Shown here in pieces: positions 1 to 7,966 of a stretch of DNA of 64,000 nt (position 1 is the first letter of the stretch; each line of letters begins with the position of its first letter). Both the position numbers and the translations under genes were made by a program. This stretch comes from Bordetella parapertussis (GTDB lineage Bacteria > Pseudomonadota > Gammaproteobacteria > Burkholderiales > Burkholderiaceae_B), in contig CAMDFD010000010.1 of assembly GCA_945897365.1 (NCBI GenBank), positions 1-64,000 on the forward strand, given 5' to 3'. The notes below the pieces were generated by a model that was given only the letters and a program-made list of their open reading frames with translations, was not told the origin of the DNA and did not search any database.

Positions 1-2
1 TG

Positions 3-251
3 ATTTCACATTTAGTGCAAATTTATATCTGGGGTTTATCGCTCAACCTATTCGATATCATTCCCAATCAACATCAGGCCATGGTGTTTGCCGGTAGCAC
101 CTACACAACAGTCGGCTTTGTGACGGATCCTCTAACGGACCACTGGCAACTCATCACCGTCATTATGGCTTGCTCCGGGTTTTTCTCGTTTGGCTGGAGT
201 ACGGCAGTGATGTTTCTGCTTTCTCAAGCGCTGTTTCCCTCGGAAAAGTGA
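3..251 (+). CDS. C-terminal part of a channel-like membrane protein
   Basis: The reading frame is open from the left edge, so the 5' end probably lies outside the window; the GTG at 15 is the first possible start inside it. The roughly 80 visible residues hold a pore-loop-like stretch (STYTTVGFVTDP) between two hydrophobic segments, resembling the P-loop and last helix of two-helix ion channels of the Ion_trans_2 type. The filter is not the canonical TVGYGD, so potassium selectivity cannot be claimed. The protein ends with a short polar tail. It converges on psiE with only a few bases between the stops. Confidence 0.5.
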   Translation: MSHLVQIYIWGLSLNLFDIIPNQHQAMVFAGSTYTTVGFVTDPLTDHWQLITVIMACSGFFSFGWSTAVMFLLSQALFPSEK

Positions 252-258
252 AGTGGTC

Positions 259-678
259 CTAACTCATATCGCTGTTTTTATCGCTTGGATAGCGCGTACT
301 GGTAAAGCGAACAACCAAAATGGATAAGGCGATTGCGAGCGTCGTGCCGCCTACTGCAAGCATTTCTGTGATGTTGATAGGAACATGACTCATGATGTCC
401 ACCATATGTCGGGTCAGGGCCGTGATGGCGATATAGAGTAAAAATCGCACGGGCATGTGATTGGTTTTAAAGTAAATCCCCACCATCGCGCCGATCTCAA
501 GATAAATAAACAGCAACAAAAGATCTGGAATCGTTGCGTGATGTTTTTGAAACAAATCAAAAAATGTCCATCCAGCAGCCCAAAATGTGGCTGCACCGAT
601 AGCGAACAACGCAAATCTGTGAAAAATGCCAACACAGAGATTGCCGAGTCGATCGAGCTCTTTAAGTTTGCTATCCAT
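259..678 (-). CDS. psiE: PsiE-family phosphate-starvation-inducible membrane protein
   Basis: This 139-residue protein has four hydrophobic segments (roughly residues 20-40, 50-72, 78-98 and 105-125) and the PsiE-family pattern in its middle (LEIGAMVGIYFKTNHMPVRF). PsiE is an inner-membrane protein of unknown biochemical function, named for phosphate-starvation induction in E. coli. An AAAGGGA ribosome-binding site lies just ahead of the ATG. I found no TGTCA-type Pho box in the roughly 100 bases upstream, so phosphate control is not supported here by sequence. Family assignment is fairly sure; function is unknown. Confidence 0.8.
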   Translation of the reverse strand: MDSKLKELDRLGNLCVGIFHRFALFAIGAATFWAAGWTFFDLFQKHHATIPDLLLLFIYLEIGAMVGIYFKTNHMPVRFLLYIAITALTRHMVDIMSHVPINITEMLAVGGTTLAIALSILVVRFTSTRYPSDKNSDMS

Positions 679-776
679 GACTTCCCTTTAGAAATCAGCC
701 CAAATACTGATTGACTGCGTTTCAATCTAACACAAACAACAACACCGTTTAAATATAACCTCTATCGCTATAGTTA

Positions 777-1766
777 TCACTTAAAAGTGACGACTGCACG
801 ACCTCGAATCCCTGCTTGCATGACTTTAGCGCAATGGTCGAGTAAGTTTTCAAATTTGATTGGATAGGCAATCTGATGCAGATGCTTGGGGTGTAAATCA
901 CCACCCTTGGCCATACGCGCCCAAATCTCGCCGCGCTCTGGAACAGGATGATTGCCGTTGATACCGACTAAGGAAACGGATCTTAAGATGAAGGGATAGA
1001 TGGACGTCGTCAAGGTTTCACTAGCGGCATTACCAAAGGCGCAAATCACAGCGTGTTTCTTTGCGGAGCGTAAAACGGCATCAAGGGGTGCACCACCAAC
1101 GGCATCGATTGCACCTGCCCAGCGTTGTTCCTCGAGCGGTTTATCACCGCCGGCGATTTCATCACGTCCGATGACACGACTCGCCCCAATAGACTTTAAA
1201 TAGTCTTCTTCAGATTTTTTCCCTGTACTGGCGACGACCTCGTAGCCCAGGCCGGCCAACATGTCGATCGCAAAGGAAGAGCTCCCGCCCGTCCCGCCCG
1301 TCACAATAATCGGCCCATCGGTCGTTTTGACACGGCGTTCAATCTCAATAACGGCGACAGCTGATGTATAGGCGGCAAGTCCCATTGCAACGCTGTCAAA
1401 GGGATCCGTTCCAGTCGGGATGCGTCCAATCCACTTGGCGGGTACGCGCACATATTCACTGTAGGCGCCATCACGTTTCATACCAAAGTCACGACCGCCT
1501 TGAACGGTGACTAAGTCGCCTGCCTTGAAATCTGGATCAGTGGACTCTACAACGGAGCCCGCCATTTCGATACCTGGAATGCAAGGAAATCGTCCGATGA
1601 CATTTCCCACGCCCATCACGCCTCGCGCATCTTTGTAATTTACTGCAGCATATTGCGTCTTGATCACGACCTCTCCTGGATCGAGATCATCAATCGTTTG
1701 ATCCACGAGGCGGCTGATTTTTTTATCGCCCTCAAGATATTGTCTGATTGCTTTGAACGTCATCAT
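777..1766 (-). CDS. AcuI/YhdH-type NADPH-dependent acryloyl-CoA reductase-like MDR protein
   Basis: A medium-chain dehydrogenase/reductase without the catalytic zinc site, about 329 residues, the usual AcuI/YhdH length. The NYKD motif is at residues 43-46, PGIEMAG near 64-70, and the Rossmann nucleotide-binding stretch VTGGTGGSSS at 155-164. Known AcuI enzymes reduce acryloyl-CoA to propionyl-CoA. The frame is open for 73 more codons upstream, but that part overlaps the CoA-transferase gene, so one of the two adjacent ATGs at 1766/1763 is the likely start. It follows the CoA-transferase stop by about 16 bases and is probably co-transcribed. The exact enoyl-CoA substrate is an inference. Confidence 0.75.
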   Translation of the reverse strand: MMTFKAIRQYLEGDKKISRLVDQTIDDLDPGEVVIKTQYAAVNYKDARGVMGVGNVIGRFPCIPGIEMAGSVVESTDPDFKAGDLVTVQGGRDFGMKRDGAYSEYVRVPAKWIGRIPTGTDPFDSVAMGLAAYTSAVAVIEIERRVKTTDGPIIVTGGTGGSSSFAIDMLAGLGYEVVASTGKKSEEDYLKSIGASRVIGRDEIAGGDKPLEEQRWAGAIDAVGGAPLDAVLRSAKKHAVICAFGNAASETLTTSIYPFILRSVSLVGINGNHPVPERGEIWARMAKGGDLHPKHLHQIAYPIKFENLLDHCAKVMQAGIRGRAVVTFK

Positions 1767-1782
1767 CTTTGTTCCAAATATC

Positions 1783-3003
1783 TTATGTTGGTCTTTGCAC
1801 GATGACGCCATCAGCCAACAAAGCATCGATTTGAGCTTGATCCAAGCCATACTCAGCAAGGACTTCGCAGCTGTGTTCGCCCAAGGCAGGGGGGCCGTAG
1901 CGCACGCGGGACTGCGCGTTTCTATCGCCAACGGCGAGTCCTGGCATCTTGACACTGCCTGCGATCGTGTTCGGTGTATCGACAATCAGCCCATTGTGTT
2001 TGAGTTGTGGTGATTCCATCACCATATCGTAATCAGCAATTGGACCGCAAATGATGTCTTGCGCTTCCATCAGCGTCTGCCACTCCGTAGAGGTCTTTGA
2101 CGCAAGCAAGACGGTCAATTCTGCCATGAGTTTTTTTCGATTCGTCACACGCAAGGCAATGGTGGCAAATTCAGGATGAGATGCTAACTCTGGTTTGTTG
2201 AGTAGTTTGCAAAGAGCAGGCCAGCGATCGTCATGATAGGCTGCGATCATGAGCCAGCCATCTTTCGTTGGATAGGCTTCATTCGGCGCAGAATAGGGCG
2301 CAGCCGTACCAATGCGGATGGGTTTTTCACCGCTCGATAAATACGATGCGATGGCGGATTGTTGAAACATAATCGCACTGTTGTAGAGCGACATATCTAG
2401 ATGCTGTCCCTGACCCGTCGCTTCGACAACACGTAGGGCCGCCATCACCGTACTCGTCGTTAAAAATCCTGTCACCATATCGACTGCGGGTACGAGGACT
2501 TTCATCGGCGGTGAGTCTGCATCTCCGATATTGCTCATCAAACCAGAGACGGCCTGCACGATCCCGTCTACGCCTGGTTTGTCACGCCAAGGTCCTGTTT
2601 GACCATAGGCAGAGACAGAGGTAAAAATAATTTTCGAATTGACTGCGCGGAGTGCTTCGTAGCCAATGCCGAGGCGCGCCATAACGCCCGGTCTAAAGCT
2701 CTCAAGCACGACATCCGTGGTCTTGGCTAATTGCAAAATTAACGCTGCGCCTCCGGGCTTTTTTAAATCAATAATCAGTGAACGTTTATTGCGGTTAAAA
2801 GACATTGACACCACGGACTCGCCGTTTTGCCAAGGGGGGCCGAGCTTTCGACCGATGTCTCCGCTGGGCGCTTCGACCTTGATGACCTCGGCGCCCATAT
2901 CGCCCATTTGCATACCGGCCAGGGGGCCCGCACCGATCTGTGTAAAGTCGAGGACGCGTACGCCCTCTAATGCCTTGTTAATTGTGGATTTTTGTTCGGA
3001 CAT
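1783..3003 (-). CDS. Class III (CaiB/BaiF) acyl-CoA transferase
   Basis: Full-length 406-residue family III CoA-transferase, which moves CoA between carboxylic acids through an aspartyl-CoA intermediate. The N-terminal motif GVRVLDFTQIGAGPLAG, the MGAEVIKVE signature (37-44), SFNRNKRS (68-75) and the catalytic Asp175 in PAVDMVTG are all present. It precedes the AcuI-like reductase on the same strand, suggesting that the transferase activates an acid (acrylate- or 3-hydroxypropionate-like) for the reductase. The substrate is not identifiable from sequence. ccdAB lies 63 bases upstream in the same direction. Confidence 0.85.
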   Translation of the reverse strand: MSEQKSTINKALEGVRVLDFTQIGAGPLAGMQMGDMGAEVIKVEAPSGDIGRKLGPPWQNGESVVSMSFNRNKRSLIIDLKKPGGAALILQLAKTTDVVLESFRPGVMARLGIGYEALRAVNSKIIFTSVSAYGQTGPWRDKPGVDGIVQAVSGLMSNIGDADSPPMKVLVPAVDMVTGFLTTSTVMAALRVVEATGQGQHLDMSLYNSAIMFQQSAIASYLSSGEKPIRIGTAAPYSAPNEAYPTKDGWLMIAAYHDDRWPALCKLLNKPELASHPEFATIALRVTNRKKLMAELTVLLASKTSTEWQTLMEAQDIICGPIADYDMVMESPQLKHNGLIVDTPNTIAGSVKMPGLAVGDRNAQSRVRYGPPALGEHSCEVLAEYGLDQAQIDALLADGVIVQRPT

Positions 3004-3066
3004 AGTGGTCTTTAATTGGGGAAGTGGTTTGACTGAGCATTTGATACTGAATGAATACCCTTTTAT

Positions 3067-3384
3067 CTAGAAACCATGAAACAAGAAATCAAGAGCCGAG
3101 ATGATCTCTACCTGCTTATTTGCGATGGATTGCACGGGAGTTTTCAATAGGCGCGTTGGAATGGCCCCCATCTTTGGTGTTTCTAACAAGTAGTCTTCAC
3201 GCCCGATTCTGATAATAGGCGTGAGTCGATTAGAAATTTTGACGTCGGGAAAGTCTTTGAGGCGTCGCAAGGGGATCACCACTCTGCTGTCGAGTCCGTC
3301 TAGTAAATCGCTTTGAATATCTAGCAGGTATGGGGTGGATGCGGATGGGTTGCCTGGGTTGGCATACACGTCAAAACGCGCCAT
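3067..3384 (-). CDS. ccdB: CcdB-family toxin
   Basis: A 105-residue CcdB-like toxin starting MARFDVYANPG, with the conserved strand patterns LLDIQSDLLDGLDSRVVIPL and a hydrophobic C-terminus (ISALDFLFHGF) that, in the F-plasmid protein, contacts DNA gyrase. Plasmid CcdB poisons GyrA. The five-codon extension upstream (from 3399) is unlikely because the ATG at 3384 overlaps the antitoxin stop as TAATG, the usual translational coupling of ccdAB. A chromosomal copy may serve in stress response or addiction, or may be neutral; that is not visible in sequence. Confidence 0.88.
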   Translation of the reverse strand: MARFDVYANPGNPSASTPYLLDIQSDLLDGLDSRVVIPLRRLKDFPDVKISNRLTPIIRIGREDYLLETPKMGAIPTRLLKTPVQSIANKQVEIISALDFLFHGF

Positions 3385-3647
3385 TAGAAGCTTCTCCATT
3401 CGTCCAAGGGCAAGCCTTCATTTTCAATCGAGGCGTTGTAGGCGGTGATGAAGTCAGCATGCTCTTGACGCCACCGTCGCGCCTGTTCTTGGCGGACGAC
3501 CTCTCTGAGATACGCATCACACAGTTTTGAAATATTGATTTTCATCTCCCGTGCCGCATCAAGGACGTCAGTGCTGAGTGTCAGATTGGTGGCGCGTTTT
3601 CCTGGGACGGTGGATCGCGGGCGTTGCTCGGACTGAACTGCAGGCAT
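3384..3647 (-). CDS. ccdA: CcdA-family antitoxin
   Basis: An 87-residue antitoxin. The N-terminal half (ATNLTLSTDVLDAAREMKIN) fits a ribbon-helix-helix DNA-binding domain and the C-terminal half (RQEHADFITAYNASIENEGLPLDEWRSF) is the typical CcdA toxin-binding tail. The start at 3647 is preferred over 3659/3665 because GGAG lies about seven bases before this ATG. CcdA proteins autorepress their operon, and a direct repeat just upstream is a possible operator. The stop overlaps the ccdB start by one base. Confidence 0.88.
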   Translation of the reverse strand: MPAVQSEQRPRSTVPGKRATNLTLSTDVLDAAREMKINISKLCDAYLREVVRQEQARRWRQEHADFITAYNASIENEGLPLDEWRSF

Positions 3648-3666
3648 TTTGATCTCCATGCACATG

Positions 3667-3689
3667 AATTTATGCGCATTAATTTATGC
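3667..3689 (-). promoter_or_regulatory. Candidate CcdA operator (direct repeat)
   Basis: AATTTATGC occurs at 3667-3675 and again at 3681-3689, a 14-base repeat period, and the first copy overlaps an ATGCGCAT palindrome (3672-3679). The repeats lie 20-40 bases upstream of the ccdA start and just downstream of a TAAAAT -10-like hexamer read on the minus strand. Ribbon-helix-helix antitoxins commonly bind such short repeats; assignment to CcdA is inference. Confidence 0.4.
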
Positions 3690-3797
3690 ATTATTTTAAC
3701 CCACATGTTTAGAAGGTGGATATTTGAATTCTCCCTACATATATTTGGGATTGGTGCTAACTTGGGGACTCAGCCAACCCTAACAGCAACGGTGGCC

Positions 3798-4346
3798 ATG
3801 ATGAAAGCGCTCCTCACTCTCTTTTTTCTTTTCCTAAATATCACGCTGGTGGCGGGAGCAAACCCAATGATGGATGACTTTTCCGGGAAACCTGAAACGC
3901 GCTGGGAGTTTTTGACTGATCAGGTGATGGGAGGGGTGTCAACGGGCCAGATGCGTTTTGAAACGATGGATGGTCGTCCTGTTGCTCACTTGTCAGGTAC
4001 TGTGAGTACGGCCAATCGCGGGGGCTTTATTCAGTTTCGTACCGCACTCAAAGAATCTTTATCTCAGAGTGCTACTGGTGTGCAGATCAGAGTCAAGGGC
4101 AACGGCGAGCGATATTTTGTGCATCTCCGCACGTCTTGGACCTTGTTGCCCTGGCAGTATTACCAAGCGGGTTTTGATACGACTGGTGAGTGGCAGACGA
4201 TCCAATTGCCTTGGTCAGACTTTAAGGCGTCTGGAAGTATGTTGTGGCAGACTCCAAGTCCGACTTCCGTGCGTTCTCTAGGTATTGTGGCCTTCGGCAA
4301 GGACTATGAGGCGGATCTCTGGATCCAGTCGGTCGGTTTTTATTGA
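3798..4346 (+). CDS. CIA30-family secreted protein
   Basis: The start at 3798 (or the next ATG at 3801) gives a clear signal peptide (MMKALLTLFFLFLNITLVAGA), while the longer frame from 3624 would run through ccdA. The mature part fits the CIA30/NDUFAF1 fold: DDFSGKPETRWEFLTDQVMGGVS near its N-terminus, RGGFIQFRT in the middle, then LPWQYYQAGF, WQTIQLPWSDF and a C-terminal IVAFGKDYEADLWI. Bacterial members are carbohydrate-binding-like jelly-roll proteins of unknown role. Predicted location is periplasmic. It converges with the AlkB-like gene with a seven-base overlap. Confidence 0.75.
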   Translation: MMKALLTLFFLFLNITLVAGANPMMDDFSGKPETRWEFLTDQVMGGVSTGQMRFETMDGRPVAHLSGTVSTANRGGFIQFRTALKESLSQSATGVQIRVKGNGERYFVHLRTSWTLLPWQYYQAGFDTTGEWQTIQLPWSDFKASGSMLWQTPSPTSVRSLGIVAFGKDYEADLWIQSVGFY

Positions 4347-4954
4347 ATCGCTCGAAACGTCAAATTGATGCGAGGACCGACCGGTCGCGTCGTTTTCACA
4401 AGGCTGTGATTCCAAAAATTCTGCGTCGGTGCATGCATGAGCAGCACACTGCCGTTTTCCAAGATTAACGAAGTATTTGTTTTGTCGATTTTGTGTTTAA
4501 AAGAAAACTTACGCGCTGCACCTAGGCTCAATGATGCGATGGGGGCGGTCTGAACAAGTTCGGGCTCATCATCGCTATGCCAGCCCATCCCCTCGCTGCC
4601 ATCGTGATAGAGGTTTAGCAAGCAGGAGTTAAATTTCCATTGCGCGATTTGTTCTAGTTTGCTTTTGATTTGTAGTAATTCGGGCGTCCAAGGTTGGGGT
4701 TCTTTTTTGACACCTGAATAGGTATAAGCGCAGCCTTTATCACCTACCCATGCAACTTTTCTTTTTGTTGTGATGAGCTTGCCAAACATAAATAGTTGAT
4801 CGACCTGCCAATTCAGTGAGTTCAATAGCGCATTAAAGATTACTGAGCATTCCTCTGCTTTCATGACGTCGGGGTAGTAATGCACAACGCCTTCTTTACC
4901 AAGAAGATTGTGGGCTAGATGTGAAGGATCACGCTCAAATAATTGTGCTTGCAT
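4340..4954 (-). CDS. AlkB-type 2-oxoglutarate/Fe(II) dioxygenase
   Basis: The 204-residue length and motif order match ALKBH2/3-like bacterial AlkB proteins, which oxidatively remove alkyl lesions from nucleic acid bases. The iron ligands H126 and D128 (GWHSDDE) and H183 (NHSLVKT) are present. The 2-oxoglutarate and base-binding arginines sit in RINLTFR (195-201), and the SLSLGAARKF strand precedes them. The product is likely cytosolic. Whether it repairs DNA or RNA cannot be told. The stop overlaps the convergent CIA30-like gene. It may form a unit with the membrane protein gene upstream, 12 bases away. Confidence 0.85.
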   Translation of the reverse strand: MQAQLFERDPSHLAHNLLGKEGVVHYYPDVMKAEECSVIFNALLNSLNWQVDQLFMFGKLITTKRKVAWVGDKGCAYTYSGVKKEPQPWTPELLQIKSKLEQIAQWKFNSCLLNLYHDGSEGMGWHSDDEPELVQTAPIASLSLGAARKFSFKHKIDKTNTSLILENGSVLLMHAPTQNFWNHSLVKTTRPVGPRINLTFRAIQ

Positions 4955-4966
4955 GAAGAAGGGTGC

Positions 4967-5341
4967 TTAGCCTTCGCTGGAGGCAGATTCGTGATCGAGC
5001 AAGAGTTGACGTTCTTTGAGTGAGCTACAGATAAACAAATAGGCAGTGACTGCAATGAGTATTTGAAACGGCAAGAGCGCCACTAGCATAAAGAAACCTG
5101 TTGCCATAAAGCTGCCATAGGCTTCGTCAGAGGTGGCTGAAAGTAAAAAGCCAATCAAGATCAATATTGAGAGCATTGGACCGCTTGATGTCAGCAAGGT
5201 CGTCCAGCGCCAGAAGAAGGGCGGATGATAGCGATACGTTGTTTTGACAGGCAGCCAGCTGAACCAGGCGACAAAGCAAAGATAGGCGACGATGTAATAA
5301 ATGCCATCCATGGCGTGTGAGATCCTGTGTTCAGAGCTCAT
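4967..5341 (-). CDS. Small integral membrane protein, unknown function
   Basis: I do not recognise this 124-residue protein. It shows about three hydrophobic segments (residues 13-32, 50-70 and 78-108), an aromatic, histidine-containing loop (YRYHPPFFWRW) between the first two, and an acidic C-terminal tail. It lies between the AlkB-like gene and the divergent fumC promoter region, reading leftward, so it probably heads a two-gene unit with the dioxygenase. Coding potential is supported by its length, tight spacing and membrane-protein composition rather than by homology. Confidence 0.55.
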   Translation of the reverse strand: MSSEHRISHAMDGIYYIVAYLCFVAWFSWLPVKTTYRYHPPFFWRWTTLLTSSGPMLSILILIGFLLSATSDEAYGSFMATGFFMLVALLPFQILIAVTAYLFICSSLKERQLLLDHESASSEG

Positions 5342-5564
5342 AGTCTAGCTGAGAACGCACCTGCTCTCAAAAGACCTCATACAAGACCTCGTGCGGATTA
5401 GGTCTAAAGATATTATTAGTAAAAGAGCAAAATGATTGTGTCTAGTTGTGGTTTTTTGTGTGTAGAAATGTAAAATAAGTGAATAATACCAAAGGCGTAT
5501 AGCTTTTCGCCGATCTCGCTGCAGTCGTTCAATATACATACTCACCTCTATTTCGGACATCACC

Positions 5565-7031
5565 ATGACTACAGACACCACCCCAGTTATCCTGAATTTG
5601 CCAATTGGCTTATCCGCAACAGGCTTGCGCCAAGAGTTCGATAGCATCGGCAAGGTTCAAGTGCCAGCCGATCACTATTGGGGTGCGCAGACGCAGCGTA
5701 GCTTGATTCACTTCAACATTGGTCATGACAAGATGCCCAAAGAGGTCTATCACGCTTATGGCTTTGTTAAAAAAGCGGCAGCGATCGTCAACACGAAAGC
5801 AGGGCGTTTACCCGCTTGGAAAGGACAGCTCATTCAAAAGGTGGCCGATGAAGTCATCAGTGGTCAACTGGACGCTGAGTTTCCTTTGTATGTGTGGCAA
5901 ACAGGCTCGGGCACACAGTCCAATATGAACCTTAACGAAGTGATTTCGAACCGTTGCATTCAATTGGTCGGTGGCACGCTGGGTGCGCAAGAGCCCATTC
6001 ACCCCAACGACCATGTCAACATGGGTCAATCGAGTAACGACACGTTTCCAACTGCGATGCATATCGCGGCCTACAAGATGGCAACGGAAAAAACCATCCC
6101 CGCACTCAAGCGTTTGCGCGATGCACTCGATGCTAAGTCAAAGCAATGGGCCACTATTGTCAAGATCGGTCGTACACACCTTGAGGATGCAACGCCCTTG
6201 ACGGTGGGTCAGGAGTGGTCAGGTTATGTGGGTGCCTTGAACGATGCGATCGTCGATGTCGAGTACGCTACACAAGGTTTGTTGCAAGTCGCCATGGGCG
6301 GCACGGCTGTCGGTACAGGCCTGAATTCACCGGTGGGTTTTGGTGATGAAGTGGCCGCTGAGTTGACGGCCTTGACAGGTTTTGCCATCAAGACCGCGGA
6401 CAACAAGTTTACGGCACAGGGCACCTTGGATCGCATGGTCCGCGCCCATGCTGCACTCAAGACCGCTGCGGTCACCTTGTTTAAGATCGCCAACGACATG
6501 CGCTGGTTGGGCTCAGGTCCACGCACCGGTCTGATGGAAATGACTTTCCCTTCAAATGAGCCTGGCTCATCGATCATGCCAGGCAAGGTTAATCCTACCC
6601 AAGCCGAAGCCATGCTGATGGTGTGCATTCAGATCATGGGTTCGGACGTTGCGGTGCAAATGGGTGGTGCAGAGGGCAATTTTGAGCTGAATGCTTTCCG
6701 TCCGATCATCATCAGCAATTACCTCCATTCTGCTTTGATTATGGCCGATATGTCGGATCACTTCCGTGAGTTCATGATCGAAGGTGCGGTCGTCAATGAA
6801 GCACAACTTAAAAACAATATCGATAACTCGGTCATGATGGTGACGGCTTTGTCGCCTGTGATTGGTTACGATAAAGCTTCGGTGGTCGCGCACTACGCGA
6901 TTGATCACAACACGACACTCAAGGCTGCGGCCTTGGCTTGCGGTGTGGACGAGGCGTTGTATGACCGCGTCGTCGTGCCGATCAATATGACAAAACCTGG
7001 TTCGGCCGATATTCCAGCTAAAAAGGCCTGA
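5565..7031 (+). CDS. fumC: Class II fumarate hydratase
   Basis: This 488-residue protein is a fumarase C of the aspartase/fumarase superfamily, which interconverts fumarate and malate in the TCA cycle. Visible motifs are HVNMGQSSNDTFPTAMH (150-166), GRTHLEDATPLT (202-213) with the catalytic-dyad histidine, and the signature GSSIMPGKVNP (334-344) in the flexible catalytic loop. It has about 20 more N-terminal residues than typical fumarases before the conserved REFDSIGKVQVP-like start; no internal ATG would remove them. The aquaporin gene starts two bases after its stop. Confidence 0.95.
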   Translation: MTTDTTPVILNLPIGLSATGLRQEFDSIGKVQVPADHYWGAQTQRSLIHFNIGHDKMPKEVYHAYGFVKKAAAIVNTKAGRLPAWKGQLIQKVADEVISGQLDAEFPLYVWQTGSGTQSNMNLNEVISNRCIQLVGGTLGAQEPIHPNDHVNMGQSSNDTFPTAMHIAAYKMATEKTIPALKRLRDALDAKSKQWATIVKIGRTHLEDATPLTVGQEWSGYVGALNDAIVDVEYATQGLLQVAMGGTAVGTGLNSPVGFGDEVAAELTALTGFAIKTADNKFTAQGTLDRMVRAHAALKTAAVTLFKIANDMRWLGSGPRTGLMEMTFPSNEPGSSIMPGKVNPTQAEAMLMVCIQIMGSDVAVQMGGAEGNFELNAFRPIIISNYLHSALIMADMSDHFREFMIEGAVVNEAQLKNNIDNSVMMVTALSPVIGYDKASVVAHYAIDHNTTLKAAALACGVDEALYDRVVVPINMTKPGSADIPAKKA

Positions 7032-7033
7032 TC

Positions 7034-7837
7034 TTGGACAAGAATGCACAATCTGGTCTGACTGGAGATCAAGCTTTACGACAACAAGTCGGTGATCGAG
7101 CTTACGCTGACTGGAAAAGCAATGATCATCGTGCCAGGAGGCTAGTCTCCGAGTTTATTGGTACCTCAGGGTTGACCTTTGTTTTGTCGGGTGGTGCAGC
7201 CATTCTTGCGGCGCACGGTGGTGCGGATTTAGCCCCTTATCAATATGCCTTTATCTTGTCAGCCATTTCTGCTTTGTGGTTGACGGTTGCGGTGTATTTT
7301 TTGGGTGATATTTCCTCCCACTTCAATCCTGCAATGACGCTTGGTTTTGCGTTGCGAGGTGATATGGGGTTCCCCATGGCGCTTTGCTATATGGTTGTGC
7401 AATTTACTGCTGCTACGGCGGGTTCGGTCACCGCTGCCGCACTCTTTGGCACAGGCGGCAATCTTGCCGCCACTGTGCCGCAGCCAGACATGCATTTTCA
7501 GGCGGTGATCTTCGAAGCGATATTGACGTTCGGGATGGTCTTGTTGATCTTGTCCATGACGAATGGTCCCAAGCTTCTGGGCCCTGCCGTGCCACTTGCC
7601 GTGGGGGCGTACGTCATGGCAATGGGCACGATGGGCGGACCCTTCGATGGTGCAGCATTTAATCCAGCGAGGGCGTTTGGGCCAGACTTTGCCCGTGGTG
7701 ATTTTTCAACATATTGGATCTATCCCTGCGGCTCACTGATAGGTGTGTTGGCCGCCGTAGGGATTGCGAGGTTTTTACGTGGTCCTGCCAAGGCACAAGA
7801 GGCGAATGCCGCGATGGGGAATCCGCTGGATCAGTGA
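7034..7837 (+). CDS. MIP-family aquaporin-like channel
   Basis: A 267-residue major intrinsic protein with six membrane spans and two half-helix NPA motifs (HFNPAM at 96-101 and FNPARAFGPD at 209-218, with R213 of the selectivity filter). Such channels pass water or small neutral solutes across the inner membrane. The only reasonable start is TTG at 7034, two bases after the fumC stop, which suggests translational coupling. The N-terminus carries about 35 charged residues before the first span, longer than in AqpZ. Water versus glycerol selectivity cannot be fixed from sequence. Confidence 0.85.
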   Translation: MDKNAQSGLTGDQALRQQVGDRAYADWKSNDHRARRLVSEFIGTSGLTFVLSGGAAILAAHGGADLAPYQYAFILSAISALWLTVAVYFLGDISSHFNPAMTLGFALRGDMGFPMALCYMVVQFTAATAGSVTAAALFGTGGNLAATVPQPDMHFQAVIFEAILTFGMVLLILSMTNGPKLLGPAVPLAVGAYVMAMGTMGGPFDGAAFNPARAFGPDFARGDFSTYWIYPCGSLIGVLAAVGIARFLRGPAKAQEANAAMGNPLDQ

Positions 7838-7874
7838 AGGATATGGTGAAGGATATGTTGCGGTTTACGTATTT

Positions 7875-7919
7875 CCGTCACCAAACCGTCATCAATCTGT
7901 AAAAATAACTTCATATTAT
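7875..7919 (+). promoter_or_regulatory. Pho box and -10 element of the phn operon
   Basis: Three direct repeats sit at an exact 11-base period: CCGTCA at 7875-7880, CCGTCA at 7886-7891 and CTGTAA at 7897-7902. The last two form CCGTCATCAATCTGTAAA (7886-7903), 15 of 18 positions matching the PhoB consensus CTGTCATAWAWCTGTMAY. A TATTAT -10 hexamer follows at 7914-7919, 11 bases after the last repeat, as in PhoB-activated promoters where the box replaces the -35. No good -35 is present. The binding protein is inferred, the repeats are seen. Confidence 0.75.
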
Positions 7920-7966
7920 CGGTAACCCAACATCAATCGATGAGTTCAATCTAAACAGGAGTTGCC

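Noticed and set aside
414..725. Overlapping frames on both strands inside psiE
   Set aside because: They are shadows of psiE, lack ribosome-binding sites and look like no known protein.
679..776. Pho box upstream of psiE
   Set aside because: No TGTCA-like repeats at 11-base spacing were found, in contrast to the phn promoter.
1767..1985. 73-codon N-terminal extension of the AcuI-like protein
   Set aside because: It overlaps the C-terminal coding part of the CoA-transferase and does not match the family's N-terminus.
5345..5653. 102-codon leftward frame over the fumC start
   Set aside because: It covers the fumC N-terminus and promoter region and has no protein-like features.
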